From: an uncultured Pirellulaceae bacterium
GTDB lineage: Bacteria; Planctomycetota; Planctomycetia; Pirellulales; Pirellulaceae
Length of the DNA stretch: 58,090 nucleotides
Direction of reading: 5' to 3'
Assembly (NCBI GenBank): GCA_937929805.1
Contig: CALFUT010000052.1
Coordinates: 1-58,090, forward strand
The position numbers and the translations under genes were made by a program. Of the stretch, positions 9,159 through 19,752 are shown one piece after another (position 1 is the stretch's first letter; the number at the start of each line of letters is the position of its first letter). The notes beneath the pieces are model-generated. The model was given only the letters and a program-made list of their open reading frames with translations, ran no database searches and had not been told where the DNA came from.

Positions 9159-11582
9159 ATGACCTTCCTCAACAGTCTATTCCTGTTCGCCTTACCGCTG
9201 ATTGCGGTCCCGCTGGTGCTGCACTTTTTGAAGCGGCGCGAGCGGAAGGTGGTGCAGTGGGGGGCAATGCGATTTTTGCACGAAGCAACGACCGACAGTC
9301 GACGAATGCGGCTCCCGGAATCGCTGCTACTGCTGTTGGCTCGATGCCTGCTGGTCGCCGGACTCGTCTTCTCTTTGGCCCGGCCGTTGATTCATTGGGG
9401 TGGTGGCAGCGCGGTTGCGGATCGCGAACTGATCTTGGTGGTGGATGATTCGCTATCGACCGCACGTCGGATCGGTGGCGACCCAGTCTTCAATCAAATT
9501 CGATCGGCGGCCGAGAAAGTGATCGCGGATTCGCCTACGAACTTGCCGTTTCAAATCCTGCTAGCCAGTGGTGGCGGTCGTTGGATCGGAGATAAACCCC
9601 ACGCTCCAAATTCATCGGACGGCAAAGCGGCCCTTGCGGAATTGGCAAAACAACAACCCACCAAGGGCACCGGTAGCTTGATGACCAGCGTGCGAAAGGC
9701 AATGAGTGCCGCGAACGAGCGCGAAACATCTGTCCGACCTCGTCCGACTCAGCGAATTGTGGTGGTGACCGATGGAATGACGCCCGCTTGGTCAGGTACC
9801 GACCAGATGACGCTTAAGCAACTGCAATCGACGATCGAGCAAAGCAAACTCCCGGTCAAGATTCAGGTCGTGGAAGTGGAGTCTTCCATCAACCAATTTC
9901 GAAATCTGTCAATCTTGCAGGTGAAATCAGAAAACGATCGCGTGGGCGTGAAGGAATCGATTCGCTTGAGTGCCGAGGTGCACAACACGGGAACGGTTGA
10001 AACCAAGCCATGTCGAATCGCGTGGAAGATTGGTGACAAAACGATGGGTCATAGCGAAGTCGCGGAGCTTTCCCCTGACCAGTCGACGGAGGTTTTTTGG
10101 TCGACTCGAATCAAGGAAGTCGGCCCGGTCGCGATTGAAGCTCATTTGCTGCAAGAAGCCCCGGATGATTTGCCCGAAGACTCGGTTGCAAAACGAGTGT
10201 TGGATGTCGTCAAGCGGATCCCAATCTTGATTATCGACAATCAGTCTCAATCGGTTGAGGCGGACTTCAAATCACAACCCATCACTTTTCTCACATCGGC
10301 GCTTGGTTACGACGCAGAAGAAGCGGGCGACCAGTATCATTCGATCTTTGCACCGACAATCGTTTCCGCCGCCGAAGTAGCCAGTGAAGATCTTTCGGCG
10401 TTTGATGCGATGGTGGTCGTGGGAACGGAAAACGATACTCCCGAGCTGGCCGATTTATTGGTGCCCGAAGTTCGACGAGGGTGTGGCGTGTGGGTCATGA
10501 TCAGCTCAGAACCTGATCAAGAGCTGTTCAACTCCAACTGGTTTCAAAACGGAGAAAGTTTGAGTCCGCTGCCGCTGGTCCAAAGTCCGAATGATTCACT
10601 GTTAGCCGACTTGGCTGATCCGGAGACGGACGAAAACGAAAACGCGGATATTCGAATTCATCCCCCGTCAGCCCGACACCCGGCAACGCGCGTGCTGTCG
10701 GACCAACAGCGGATCGATCTTGATCAGGTGACATTGCAACAGCATGCGTTTTTCCAGTCGCTGACAATCGGCGACGAAATTTCTGTTCCGCTTCGATCCA
10801 ATCGAGGTGAACCGTTGGTGATCGAGAACGCGATCGGTCGAGGCCGAGTGCTTGTTCAGTCGTTTCCGATCTCGCTGAATGCGACCAACTGGCCAGTGAC
10901 GAACAGTTTCGTTGTGATGGTGCACGAATGGATGGAGTATCTTGCGGGCCCGTCAGCTCAAGCCATGAACCTGACGATCGGATCGCCGTTGAAATGGCGT
11001 TTTGAAGATCGCAACCAGCGACCGGTGGGGCTGGAGTTACCTGATGGCACAAAAATTGACCTGACACAAGACGCTGAGCGTTACGGCGTCGATCGAGCGG
11101 CTGGAATGTTTCATTTCCATGCGACTCGATTGCCGGGAACGTATGTGGCGAAAACGTCGGTGCAGTCGGAGACTCCTTTGAGTATCCCGTTCTACATTCC
11201 GCCTTCCCGAGAAGAACTACTGGCTCAACCGGCAAGCGATGAACAGCGAGTTCGTTTGAGCAAGATTGGTCAGTTCGATCTCGCGAGATCCAGCGATGAG
11301 TTAACTGAATCCGCCCAAGCGTTCTGGTCTCAGCAAAAAGAATCCAGCTCGATCACCGGCGGTCAACCCATCTGGCAATGGATTGTGTTGGCTCTACTGG
11401 GGCTGTTGATGTTGGAACTATTGCTGGCAGGTCGAATCGGCCAGCGACGCGGCGCGGTATCGGAAACGGCCACTCAGCGATTGAACAACATGCAACAACT
11501 CGTGAAAACCGATCGGTTTAACCCATCGAGCGCTGAAAAAAGCAAAGCCTCGCGACCAAAAGCGACCACCAAAACAACATGA
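9159..11582 (+). CDS. BatA-like membrane protein with VWA-type domain
   Basis: The N terminus has the BatA/aerotolerance regulator signature: a first membrane helix (FLFALPLIAVPLVLHFL), then KRRERKVVQWGAMRFL and a second helix (LLLLLARCLLVAGLVFSL). A VWA-like domain follows from about residue 88, but its metal motif reads DDSLSTA, a degenerate MIDAS. Middle segments resemble adhesion or glutamine-amidotransferase-like folds seen in large Bat homologues. A C-terminal helix (WIVLALLGLLMLELLLAG) lies near residues 740-758. The 807-residue protein is probably anchored in the cytoplasmic membrane with the bulk outside. Its stop overlaps the next start by 4 bases, so translation is probably coupled. 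The 5' leader holds degenerate repeats, listed separately. Confidence 0.85.
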   Translation: MTFLNSLFLFALPLIAVPLVLHFLKRRERKVVQWGAMRFLHEATTDSRRMRLPESLLLLLARCLLVAGLVFSLARPLIHWGGGSAVADRELILVVDDSLSTARRIGGDPVFNQIRSAAEKVIADSPTNLPFQILLASGGGRWIGDKPHAPNSSDGKAALAELAKQQPTKGTGSLMTSVRKAMSAANERETSVRPRPTQRIVVVTDGMTPAWSGTDQMTLKQLQSTIEQSKLPVKIQVVEVESSINQFRNLSILQVKSENDRVGVKESIRLSAEVHNTGTVETKPCRIAWKIGDKTMGHSEVAELSPDQSTEVFWSTRIKEVGPVAIEAHLLQEAPDDLPEDSVAKRVLDVVKRIPILIIDNQSQSVEADFKSQPITFLTSALGYDAEEAGDQYHSIFAPTIVSAAEVASEDLSAFDAMVVVGTENDTPELADLLVPEVRRGCGVWVMISSEPDQELFNSNWFQNGESLSPLPLVQSPNDSLLADLADPETDENENADIRIHPPSARHPATRVLSDQQRIDLDQVTLQQHAFFQSLTIGDEISVPLRSNRGEPLVIENAIGRGRVLVQSFPISLNATNWPVTNSFVVMVHEWMEYLAGPSAQAMNLTIGSPLKWRFEDRNQRPVGLELPDGTKIDLTQDAERYGVDRAAGMFHFHATRLPGTYVAKTSVQSETPLSIPFYIPPSREELLAQPASDEQRVRLSKIGQFDLARSSDELTESAQAFWSQQKESSSITGGQPIWQWIVLALLGLLMLELLLAGRIGQRRGAVSETATQRLNNMQQLVKTDRFNPSSAEKSKASRPKATTKTT

Positions 11583-14395
11583 ATACGCAAACCATTGAAC
11601 AACTTGTTTTCGAATGCGGCTTACAAACGCCGGCGGTCATCGTGCCGGCGATTGCTCTGCTACTGTTGTGCGCTTGGTTGTTATTTCGAGAGCGCCATCA
11701 CTTGGGCGGATTTTGGGCGACGGCGTTCTGGTGTTTGCGCGCCATCGCGCTGACTGTTTTGGTCTGGATGTTTTTGCAGCCGGCACGCGTGACAGAAACG
11801 AAGTCGACGTTGCCTCAATCGGTTGCCGTGGTGGTGGACAGTAGCGACAGCATGCGAGTCGTCGATCCAGCAGGAGAAGGGCAGGGGATTCGCTGGCAAT
11901 TGGCCGGCTTGCAGGAAGACGATATCGATTCACGAGCGGCTCAAACCGCAATTGATTCAGCAATGATTGCCATCGAGGTAGCTCAAGCATCGTGGATGAC
12001 CGCTCAGGGGGATCTCCAAGCCGGAAGTGACGCGGACAAGATCGAACAAGCGTTTGAAGAAGTCGCTTTCGCTCTCAAGCGTGCCGCCGATCAGTTGGGC
12101 GAGAAATTGTCGGTGCATTGGAGCGTGGAATCAGATCAAACTCGTGCCGAAGAGTTTTCCGTCGAGCTGATGGAACTGGCGGACTTTGCAACCGACTTTG
12201 AACTCAAGTCGGCCAATCAAGAAGCGAGCGAGCAGCTTGAATTGTCGCAGCAGTATCTGAATGAACTGACGGATTTGAACCGACTGGTTCAGTCGTGGTC
12301 ACGGTCGATGGAGGAAGCGATTGCTTCAGCGGTGATCGATCAAGATTCTGCAGCCAATCGGCAGACTCAGGTCATGCAACTGGTGCAGGATGCGGAAAAA
12401 CAAACACCCGACACCTCGGCGACTCATTTGACCATCAAGCGATTTACGTTTGACGATCAGTTGACGCCCGTGCTCTCAAAACAAGGATGGGGTGCGGGAG
12501 ATTCCGAGGACGCGTTGGCCAACGGCGAAGAAATGTTTGAGATTGATCGGCTTGAGTCGGAAAATGCTCCGACGACGACCAATCTGACCGCCGCGATTGA
12601 ACAGATCATGCAGTTGGCCGGCGGGGAGTCGATCCAGTCGGCTGTCTTTTTAACCGATGGCGCTCACAATGCTGCCAATTCAATCAATCCTGCCGAAATC
12701 GCTGCTAAGTGGAAGAACCTTGCCATCAGCTTCGTCCCCATCGGAAGCTTAAAACGCCCAAGAGACGTGCAGCTATACCATGTTGAACATCCTCGTTCGG
12801 TGATTCGTGGCGATCAGATTCTGATTGAGGCGTTAGTGTCAGCGTATGGGTTTGAAGGGCAAACAATCAACCTTCAGCTGTGGGCGGATGAGGAACTGAT
12901 CGAAGAGAAGTCGCTGTCGATTGACGCAGAACAGATCGATTTACGACATTCGTTTCAAGTGCCAACCGAAGGGTCGGGCTCGATCGAATTCGAACTTAAA
13001 ATTGAATCACTTGAGGGCGAGATTTCGGCGGCGAACAACCGAGCGATTTTTCGTGTGGGCGTCGTGCGAGACAAAATTCGCGTGATGTTGGCGGACCGAA
13101 TCAGCCGGTGGGAATATCGATACCTTGATCAATTGCTGTTTCGGGACAAACACTTGGAACACGAGATGATTCTGTTTGACCCGCGTTTGCGAGCGACCGG
13201 AAAATTGAAAACGAATGCGGCGATGCCCGCGTCGGTAGAAGAATGGATTAACTACGATATCGCGATGATCGGTGACGTGACGCCCGAACAGTTTCCGACG
13301 GCAGCACAAGAGTCGCTGGTGGAGTTTGTCAAAGAGAAAGGCGGGATTGCGATCTTGATGGCCGGTCGTAGTGGAATGCCTCATTCATTCGAAGATCAAC
13401 CTCTGTTTGATTTGCTGCCGGTTGAGAAGACTCAAGGGGATCATGATTCAGATCAATATCACGTGAAGGTGAATCGACTGGCTGCCAATGAGGAATCGAT
13501 TCAACTCGACAAATCGCGACCGAAATCAGAATTGCTATGGCATCAGGTTTTTGAAGACCAGCCGATCACGTGGCTTTCGGAGTACTCTTCTCCTCGACCA
13601 GCGGCGCGGCGGTTGTTGGATGCGATTCCGGTAGATGATGAAGGAAAACCACTTGACCCGAACGAGCTTGATTCGCGGCCGTCGTGGGTTTGCTGGCAGC
13701 AGCTGGGTGCGGGGCGGGTGGTTTACCTTGCGGCACCCGATAGTTACCGGCTGCGTTATCGGCGCGGCGATCGCTTGCACCATCTTTTTTGGGCTCAGTT
13801 GCTACGTTGGATCACTTCGGACGATCCCGGCAGTGACGACGGTCGCGTGCAATTGACCACTGACAAGACAAAATACCTTCGGCATGAACCGATCCAAGTC
13901 ATCGCTTCGCTGACGGATGACGTTGGCGATCCGGTTTCTGATGCTGAGTTGAAAGCCGTGTTTTCTATCGGAGAGGGCGAAGAGTCAATCTTTGCGTTGA
14001 CCGCCGATGAGACTCAGCCGGGGCGCTATTTGGCCAACGTGGACGGCTTGCCGGCGGGAGCTTACCGAATTGAGTTGCTTGGTGACGATTTCGAAAATTC
14101 GGTGGAAGATGGAGCGGGCGTGAAGACGTTCATTAACGTGGTTGCTTCTCCAAACGTAGAAAGCGTCAACACGACCTGCAACCGCCCATTAATGAAACAG
14201 ATTGCCCAAGTGAGCGGCGGTTACGTGATTCCTCCAACGGCATTGGCGGAATGGCTAACGTTACAAACAGGTGCTCCGGAAACGATCTCGCAAGTCGAGC
14301 GACTGCCATTGTGGAATCGTTGGTCCTGTCTTTGGATCGCGTTCGGATGTCTGGCGACCGAATGGTTTGTTCGGCGAATGAAAGGTTTGACATGA
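11579..14395 (+). CDS. Large VWA-like membrane protein of the MoxR operon
   Basis: Two N-terminal membrane helices (about residues 19-37 and 44-63) are followed by a VWA-type beginning, VAVVVDSSDSMRVVDP, with an intact DxSxS pattern near residue 82. A helical, Gln/Glu-rich insert of roughly 200 residues follows before the fold resumes at SAVFLTDGAHNAAN near 360. Later parts contain IAMIGDV and GGIAILMAGRSG, resembling the glutamine-amidotransferase-like fold of large planctomycete VWA proteins. A last helix lies near residues 913-930. It overlaps the previous gene by 4 bases (ATGA) and the next by 4 bases, so it is tightly coupled. The function is probably cell-envelope maintenance together with MoxR (inference). 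Confidence 0.8.
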   Translation: MNTQTIEQLVFECGLQTPAVIVPAIALLLLCAWLLFRERHHLGGFWATAFWCLRAIALTVLVWMFLQPARVTETKSTLPQSVAVVVDSSDSMRVVDPAGEGQGIRWQLAGLQEDDIDSRAAQTAIDSAMIAIEVAQASWMTAQGDLQAGSDADKIEQAFEEVAFALKRAADQLGEKLSVHWSVESDQTRAEEFSVELMELADFATDFELKSANQEASEQLELSQQYLNELTDLNRLVQSWSRSMEEAIASAVIDQDSAANRQTQVMQLVQDAEKQTPDTSATHLTIKRFTFDDQLTPVLSKQGWGAGDSEDALANGEEMFEIDRLESENAPTTTNLTAAIEQIMQLAGGESIQSAVFLTDGAHNAANSINPAEIAAKWKNLAISFVPIGSLKRPRDVQLYHVEHPRSVIRGDQILIEALVSAYGFEGQTINLQLWADEELIEEKSLSIDAEQIDLRHSFQVPTEGSGSIEFELKIESLEGEISAANNRAIFRVGVVRDKIRVMLADRISRWEYRYLDQLLFRDKHLEHEMILFDPRLRATGKLKTNAAMPASVEEWINYDIAMIGDVTPEQFPTAAQESLVEFVKEKGGIAILMAGRSGMPHSFEDQPLFDLLPVEKTQGDHDSDQYHVKVNRLAANEESIQLDKSRPKSELLWHQVFEDQPITWLSEYSSPRPAARRLLDAIPVDDEGKPLDPNELDSRPSWVCWQQLGAGRVVYLAAPDSYRLRYRRGDRLHHLFWAQLLRWITSDDPGSDDGRVQLTTDKTKYLRHEPIQVIASLTDDVGDPVSDAELKAVFSIGEGEESIFALTADETQPGRYLANVDGLPAGAYRIELLGDDFENSVEDGAGVKTFINVVASPNVESVNTTCNRPLMKQIAQVSGGYVIPPTALAEWLTLQTGAPETISQVERLPLWNRWSCLWIAFGCLATEWFVRRMKGLT

Positions 14396-17300
14396 TCAAG
14401 CAAAATGAGAAAACCATGATTCGAAGTAACTCGAAAACTGCGATGCCCGACAAAATCTTGCGTCAGGTTAAGCAAGTGCGTCGTTCCAGTCAGTCGCGCG
14501 ATCGAAAGTACGCTTGGCTGATCGGTGCCAGTGTGTTGGCGATCACCATGATCGTGGCGATGGTGGTGGAAGCTCAGTTGAACCTGTTCAGTCACGCATT
14601 CCGGTTCGCACTGACGGCTATTTCGCTGGTGGCAACCATGATTTGCGGTTGGGCATTCTGGCAGCGAGGAAAGCGACAGAATGAACGTTTAGTGACGGCA
14701 GCCAAAGAGGTTGACTCGACCTTTCCGGCGCTGGAACAAAGAGTGTCGACGTTGACCAGCTGCGAAGAGGATCGGCTCAAGTCTAACCTGACCGCTCATC
14801 CGGCGATGCTCAGGCAGTTGGCGATCGAGGCATCAAGTATTCATCAAACGGTCGAACCCAAGCCCGTTGTCTCGCAGAAAGTTCTCAGACTTCCGCTGAA
14901 ATGCTTGGCGGCTGCCGGGCTGGTGATGTTGGGACTGTTCGCGTGGGATCCGCCGAAAACGATGGTGCAACTGGGTCGCTTCTGGGCGCCGTGGGCCAAT
15001 CTTTCGGTGACGAAAATATCGGCGGTCGAGCAGAACAACGTCGTCGCTAGGCATGAGCCGATCAAATTGACGGCTGCATTAGGCGGACGCCCAGTCGAGG
15101 AATTGGAATTCGCAACCAGAACCGTAAAAGATGGCAACCTGTCAGAGACGCGACTGTGGCCGTCATCCAAGGATCCATCGGTCGCTCAGTTTCGCCGGGC
15201 GAAAGCGGTCGAGTCATTCGATTATCGTTTCCGCGCGGGGGATGGGCAAACGGAGTGGCATCGTGTGACGGTGGCCGATCGACCAAAGATTGAAAATCTA
15301 AAAATGCGAATCGTTCCGCCAGCGTACACCGGCAAACCAACGAAGACGCTTACTAAGTTGCCGAAAAAGTTGCGGGTGGTCTCGGGCAGTCGGCTGGAGA
15401 TTGAGGTTAAGCCTAAAAGCGATGTCCGTACGGCGCGATTGACGATGGGCAAAACCGATTGGTTGCCGATGGAGCTTGCCGAAGACGGAGTCTATGAAGG
15501 CTCGATGGAACTTTATCAGCCTGTCAATTTTGAAGTTCAATTGACCGAGCTGCACGGTTTGGTCAACCGACGGCCGCCCCGTTGTCGTTTGCAGGTTGTG
15601 GCCGATCAGGCGCCACGAGTAAAGATCGTCCGGCCCACGAAGACATCGGTTTTGTTGCCGGATGAAACGATCGACATTCATTTCAAGGCCAGTGATGATC
15701 ATGGCATCAAGGAAATGTCGCTGCGGGTTTACACGCAACGGGAAGGGGAACAAGTACCGACGGTGCACGAGGTTCCGATTCCGCTAGAGGACGAAAAAAA
15801 TCACCGAAAGATTAACGGATCCGTTGCGCTGGATCTGGCTCAGTTCAATTTGCAAGACGGCGATACCATTCGGTACGAAGTTCGCGCTAGCGACAACTAC
15901 TTGCCGATGGAAAGTCTGTTTGACGATTTAGAAACTCAGCCGATGAAGGGCGTGGACTTGGTGCAAAACAGCGAAACACCAAAACCGGTGTCGGCCGAGG
16001 CCGCCGATCCAAATGCGCAGGTGACTGCAGTGAATCCCGCGAATAATTTGGGCGAGCAAACGGCACAGAACGCGGCCGACGCGCAGATGAATGATGCTCA
16101 GGTTCAAAACGCTCCGGGTAACGCGTCACAGGCTCAGGCATCACAGGCGCAAAATTCACAGACGCAGGGATCACCGGCTCAAGCGACGAATGGTAACGCG
16201 TCCAATCAGCACCAAGTCGCCAATAATTCGTCCAAAGGTGGCAACGCTACTGGCAAATCGAATTCTAGTAAGAAATCGGCCGAGGCGCGTGATGGGATGG
16301 ATGATGCCATGGACGAAGCTGGCACGGAACAGAAGCCGCCGACTGACCAAGTGGCGAAGGACGCGAAAGAAGACGGCACCGCAGCGAACGAGAACGAGAT
16401 TGGGACGCCGCGCGAAGCGAGTGATGTTGCGAAGGCTCCTGAACGTTCAGCGATTGCAAAATCGGATGCGCCGATGGATCGAGAGACTCCTAACAATGCT
16501 GATCCGTCTGGCAATTCGACTAACCGCAGCAATCAGTCCAACCAATCTAGCCAAGCGAACTCGGGGCAGCCGAACTCCAGCCAGCCCAACAGTTCTGTTC
16601 AAGCCAACAACAATTCTTCAAATTCCTCAAGCAGCCAATCGAGTTCGTCTCCATCGCCCAAGATGGCTGCCAACGATCAGTCGGACGCCGAAAAACAGGA
16701 CGAAGAAAATTCAAAAGCGCCGCAGGACAAAACCTCCGATCCAACGAAATCGGATCCGGTTCAGATGGCGACACGCAGTTTGGATGTTGGAGGCCAATCG
16801 TCCAGCAGTGGTCAGCAACAAATCAAAGTTGACCGGTACGCGGGTGGATTCAATTCTGAGCATCGCAACAAATTGGAAATCGCGATCGCGCCGGTGTTCG
16901 AACTTCTTAAGGCGTCATTGGAGAACGCCGGGAGTGACGTTCGACGGGTGATGAACCCGACAACAGCGGATCCGGTAACTGGAGCGATGGCAGCGAAGTT
17001 GCTGCAGGATGCTGGTGCGGAACTGAAAATCGGTTCGGAAGCGGTGATCGGATTGAACAGCAAAACAAGGAATACTCCCTACGCATTTGTGGGTCTTCGG
17101 CTGGAGTCCATTCGCACGGCCGATGTGGCTCCTGCATGCGAAGACGTGCGAAAAGCGATCGACGCCGCCGGAGAGGCTCGATTGAATCATTCCAGTACGG
17201 CTTGGAATCATATCAACCGGGCTCTCGCATCGCTTGCGAAGCTGGAGGAAACGTACGAGCAAGTGAAACGTGATTTGAAACGAGCGGACGACATTCAGAA

Positions 17301-18852
17301 GTTCAAAAAAATGCATCGAGTGTTCATCGAAAATACGCTGGCCATGCTTAATCCGAAGAATTTCTCAGCCGGCAATGGGCAGGATCGAAAAGGAGTCGAG
17401 TTTGATTTGGATGAAGAATACTTGAAGCGTTTGAAAGAAGTGCTTCAGATGCGAGAGGAGATGATGGCGGAACTGGCGCGGATTCTGGCCGATGATCCTC
17501 AGTTGTTGCGGCGTTACATGAACCAGATGAATTCTCGTACGTCAACGATTCGCGACCAGCTGACTTTCATCGCTGGCGACCAAAAAGCACTCACGTATCG
17601 AGTCAACTCTTGGGTCGACTCGATTAACAAACCGATAGAGCGAACGGATCACTTGGTCAACGAAACGGAGGTGCATCTTGCCGAGATTCAATCGCTGGCC
17701 AACCGACTTGCTGATGTCCAGAATGAATTCGTGTCGTGGCTGCCTCTGGCAGACGATGTCAACAAAGGAGATGCCGCCGAGACAGTGGAAAACTTCAAAG
17801 CAGTCGGTCGCCAATTGACTGAAATGGTTGCCGATGTGGATGTGATCATCGCTGCGGGCGGGCTGAATCCTGAATACGGCCGTCAAGTTGGGCCGATATT
17901 GGACAAAGCGTCCGGCGCAGACAAGAAGATGGTCGAAGTCATCCGATCATTGCAACGGATCGCCAACGATCAAACGGATATCGAGCTTGCCAACAATGCG
18001 ACTCGACGACTCCCAGCTTTGCAAAAAGTTCGACAGATGACGCAACAGTGGGCGGGCAAGCTGGAGCTGTTGATCGATGATCAGATCAACGAAATCTATT
18101 CGGTCGACCAAGAAAATCGTCGGGCTCAGTTGCTAGAGTACTCGGTGAAGATTGCGTCGTTGGAAAGCCAGTTGGTGGCGGCAATGCAGACGGAGGATGG
18201 ACAGTTGCCAGATGGAGTTGCTGACAAAACGCAAGCACTTTTGCAAATTCTGGATGTCGAGCTTCCTGCCGATCAATTGATTGCGGCTCAAACGTTGTCA
18301 GACGGCGATGCGACTTCTGCTAAGAGCCAGCAGAACGGCTTGGTCGTGGACTTTGAGAAAGCCGAGCAATTGTTCGATGAGATTCTTCAAGCAATCGCGG
18401 ACGAGTTGGACAAGTTACCCGTTCAGGATCCAATCGCGTCCCTGCTGGAAGATCCAACGCTCGACGAGATTCTGTTTCAGTTGGAAAATGAATTGGATTC
18501 ACTTGAGGAGTTAGGTTTGAGCCTTCGCCCAAGCAACCTTCAAATCATGGGAGGCTGGCGATCTGGTCGCATGTCATCCATGATGCGCCAACTGATGGGA
18601 CAGCGGAATCGTATGCGAAATCTAAGCAATCGAGCCTATCGCAACGCGTTGGCTCGCGCGAAGGTGAAGAACAAAGGGAAGCGAAAGCCGAAGCTTGCCA
18701 AGGATGACCGTCGCTGGAACCTGTTGGTCAGTGAATTGGATGAAAACATGCTCCAAGGCGACAAGAAGATTCCGCCGGAGCGTTACCGATCCGCGATTGA
18801 TCAGTACTTCGAAAAAATCAGTAAACTGAAGAATGCTCAAGATTCGAAATAG
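14392..18852 (+). CDS. Very large membrane protein of the MoxR operon with Asn/Gln/Ser-rich centre
   Basis: The ATG at 14392 overlaps the previous stop (ATGA), giving 1486 residues. Three membrane helices lie in the first 190 residues (about 40-59, 70-92, 165-185). A beta-rich part with Ig-like character extends to about 520. Residues 523-813 are extremely low in complexity, made of Asn, Gln, Ser, Ala, Lys and Asp with repeated QAS, QNS and NSS units. The rest is helical and probably coiled-coil, ending with a basic segment (VKNKGKRKPKLAKDDRR). I recognise proteins of this size and place in planctomycete MoxR operons, possibly related to DUF4175, but cannot confirm the family. It is the last gene of the operon. 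Confidence 0.75.
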   Translation: MIKQNEKTMIRSNSKTAMPDKILRQVKQVRRSSQSRDRKYAWLIGASVLAITMIVAMVVEAQLNLFSHAFRFALTAISLVATMICGWAFWQRGKRQNERLVTAAKEVDSTFPALEQRVSTLTSCEEDRLKSNLTAHPAMLRQLAIEASSIHQTVEPKPVVSQKVLRLPLKCLAAAGLVMLGLFAWDPPKTMVQLGRFWAPWANLSVTKISAVEQNNVVARHEPIKLTAALGGRPVEELEFATRTVKDGNLSETRLWPSSKDPSVAQFRRAKAVESFDYRFRAGDGQTEWHRVTVADRPKIENLKMRIVPPAYTGKPTKTLTKLPKKLRVVSGSRLEIEVKPKSDVRTARLTMGKTDWLPMELAEDGVYEGSMELYQPVNFEVQLTELHGLVNRRPPRCRLQVVADQAPRVKIVRPTKTSVLLPDETIDIHFKASDDHGIKEMSLRVYTQREGEQVPTVHEVPIPLEDEKNHRKINGSVALDLAQFNLQDGDTIRYEVRASDNYLPMESLFDDLETQPMKGVDLVQNSETPKPVSAEAADPNAQVTAVNPANNLGEQTAQNAADAQMNDAQVQNAPGNASQAQASQAQNSQTQGSPAQATNGNASNQHQVANNSSKGGNATGKSNSSKKSAEARDGMDDAMDEAGTEQKPPTDQVAKDAKEDGTAANENEIGTPREASDVAKAPERSAIAKSDAPMDRETPNNADPSGNSTNRSNQSNQSSQANSGQPNSSQPNSSVQANNNSSNSSSSQSSSSPSPKMAANDQSDAEKQDEENSKAPQDKTSDPTKSDPVQMATRSLDVGGQSSSSGQQQIKVDRYAGGFNSEHRNKLEIAIAPVFELLKASLENAGSDVRRVMNPTTADPVTGAMAAKLLQDAGAELKIGSEAVIGLNSKTRNTPYAFVGLRLESIRTADVAPACEDVRKAIDAAGEARLNHSSTAWNHINRALASLAKLEETYEQVKRDLKRADDIQKFKKMHRVFIENTLAMLNPKNFSAGNGQDRKGVEFDLDEEYLKRLKEVLQMREEMMAELARILADDPQLLRRYMNQMNSRTSTIRDQLTFIAGDQKALTYRVNSWVDSINKPIERTDHLVNETEVHLAEIQSLANRLADVQNEFVSWLPLADDVNKGDAAETVENFKAVGRQLTEMVADVDVIIAAGGLNPEYGRQVGPILDKASGADKKMVEVIRSLQRIANDQTDIELANNATRRLPALQKVRQMTQQWAGKLELLIDDQINEIYSVDQENRRAQLLEYSVKIASLESQLVAAMQTEDGQLPDGVADKTQALLQILDVELPADQLIAAQTLSDGDATSAKSQQNGLVVDFEKAEQLFDEILQAIADELDKLPVQDPIASLLEDPTLDEILFQLENELDSLEELGLSLRPSNLQIMGGWRSGRMSSMMRQLMGQRNRMRNLSNRAYRNALARAKVKNKGKRKPKLAKDDRRWNLLVSELDENMLQGDKKIPPERYRSAIDQYFEKISKLKNAQDSK

Positions 18853-18975
18853 GCGAAAGTACGGCGACGAAACGTGTTGCTAATGGTACCAGTCGGCGAT
18901 TTGACATGATTTAGCAACGATTTGCTCAAGTCATATTTGCGTTTCGCGTGAACGCGATATCGTGAGTTAGAATCC

Positions 18976-19677
18976 TCAAGTCGACCAAATTTTGCCTTCG
19001 CAAATTGCGTAGCAGGTGATCGAACGGTTTCGCTCTTGTTGCATGCCGCCTTTAAAGGGACCAAAGGCGGGCAGCGTCACGTGCCGATCGCTGACAACAA
19101 AGCAAGGCAATCGCATCCGATCCGCGCCGCGGCCAACGGAAACCACCGGATGCCAGTGGCCGCCGAATTGAAAAAGGGCGTCGTTATCGCCAGATGATTG
19201 ACCATTGCCCGTGCGTGATGAAGAAACGGCGGGGACTTCATGAACCAGTTGAAACGGTCCGAGTGTTGACGATGTTAGATCGTCCATCTGCCATGAATCA
19301 GGGAATGCGCTGACGTAGCGGTCGTGGTTGCCGCGGATCAACGTGAACTTTTTGGATAAGTGGGATGACCGCCAAGCCGCGAATTTCGCGATCAGCGAGT
19401 CCGTCATCGAATCGGCATTGTGGACGAGGTCGCCTAGCAGAAAAACATGGTCAGCGCCGCTGTCGTGGATCGAGGCACTCAACATCTGCAGCGTCGCCTC
19501 GTCGGCGCCTTCGGGGACTGGGACGCCGCCGGCGCGGAACGAAGCCGCCTTTCCCAAATGCAGATCGGCGACCAGCAACGAATCGAACGCCGGAAGGAAC
19601 ACGGTCCCATCGCCGCGCAGGATTGCGGGCTGTTGGGCACAGGTGAGCGAAATTTCCGATGTAAGCGTGGCGTTCAT
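18976..19677 (-). CDS. pdeM: Ligase-associated DNA damage response endonuclease PdeM
   Basis: The protein is a calcineurin-like metallophosphoesterase with every metal motif visible: VADLHLGK, LGDLVHNAD, IRGNHDRY, and GGHWHPV, followed by the family-typical LPAFGPFKGG near the C terminus. ATG at 19677 gives 233 residues; a TTG at 19734 would add 19 residues. PdeM is the nuclease member of a four-gene set found with an ATP-dependent ligase, an Lhr-like helicase and an MBL-fold exonuclease. All four are here, with pdeM divergent from the other three and only 75 bases between starts, which suggests a shared control region. Confidence 0.9.
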   Translation of the reverse strand: MNATLTSEISLTCAQQPAILRGDGTVFLPAFDSLLVADLHLGKAASFRAGGVPVPEGADEATLQMLSASIHDSGADHVFLLGDLVHNADSMTDSLIAKFAAWRSSHLSKKFTLIRGNHDRYVSAFPDSWQMDDLTSSTLGPFQLVHEVPAVSSSRTGNGQSSGDNDALFQFGGHWHPVVSVGRGADRMRLPCFVVSDRHVTLPAFGPFKGGMQQERNRSITCYAICEGKIWST

Positions 19678-19752
19678 CTGGTCAGTAAACCCGAAAGAAA
19701 CCGCAGCGGCTAGGCCAAGTTGCGGCTGCGGCAAAATTTCGGTTAACGGCCA

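Noticed and set aside
16091-16951. Arg-rich 286-codon plus-strand frame
   Set aside because: It is the out-of-frame reading of the low-complexity segment of the 1486-residue protein.
19047-19071. Hairpin CCGCCTTT/AAAGGCGG as a terminator
   Set aside because: It lies within the coding part of pdeM and encodes the conserved FGPFKGG segment, so it is not a terminator.
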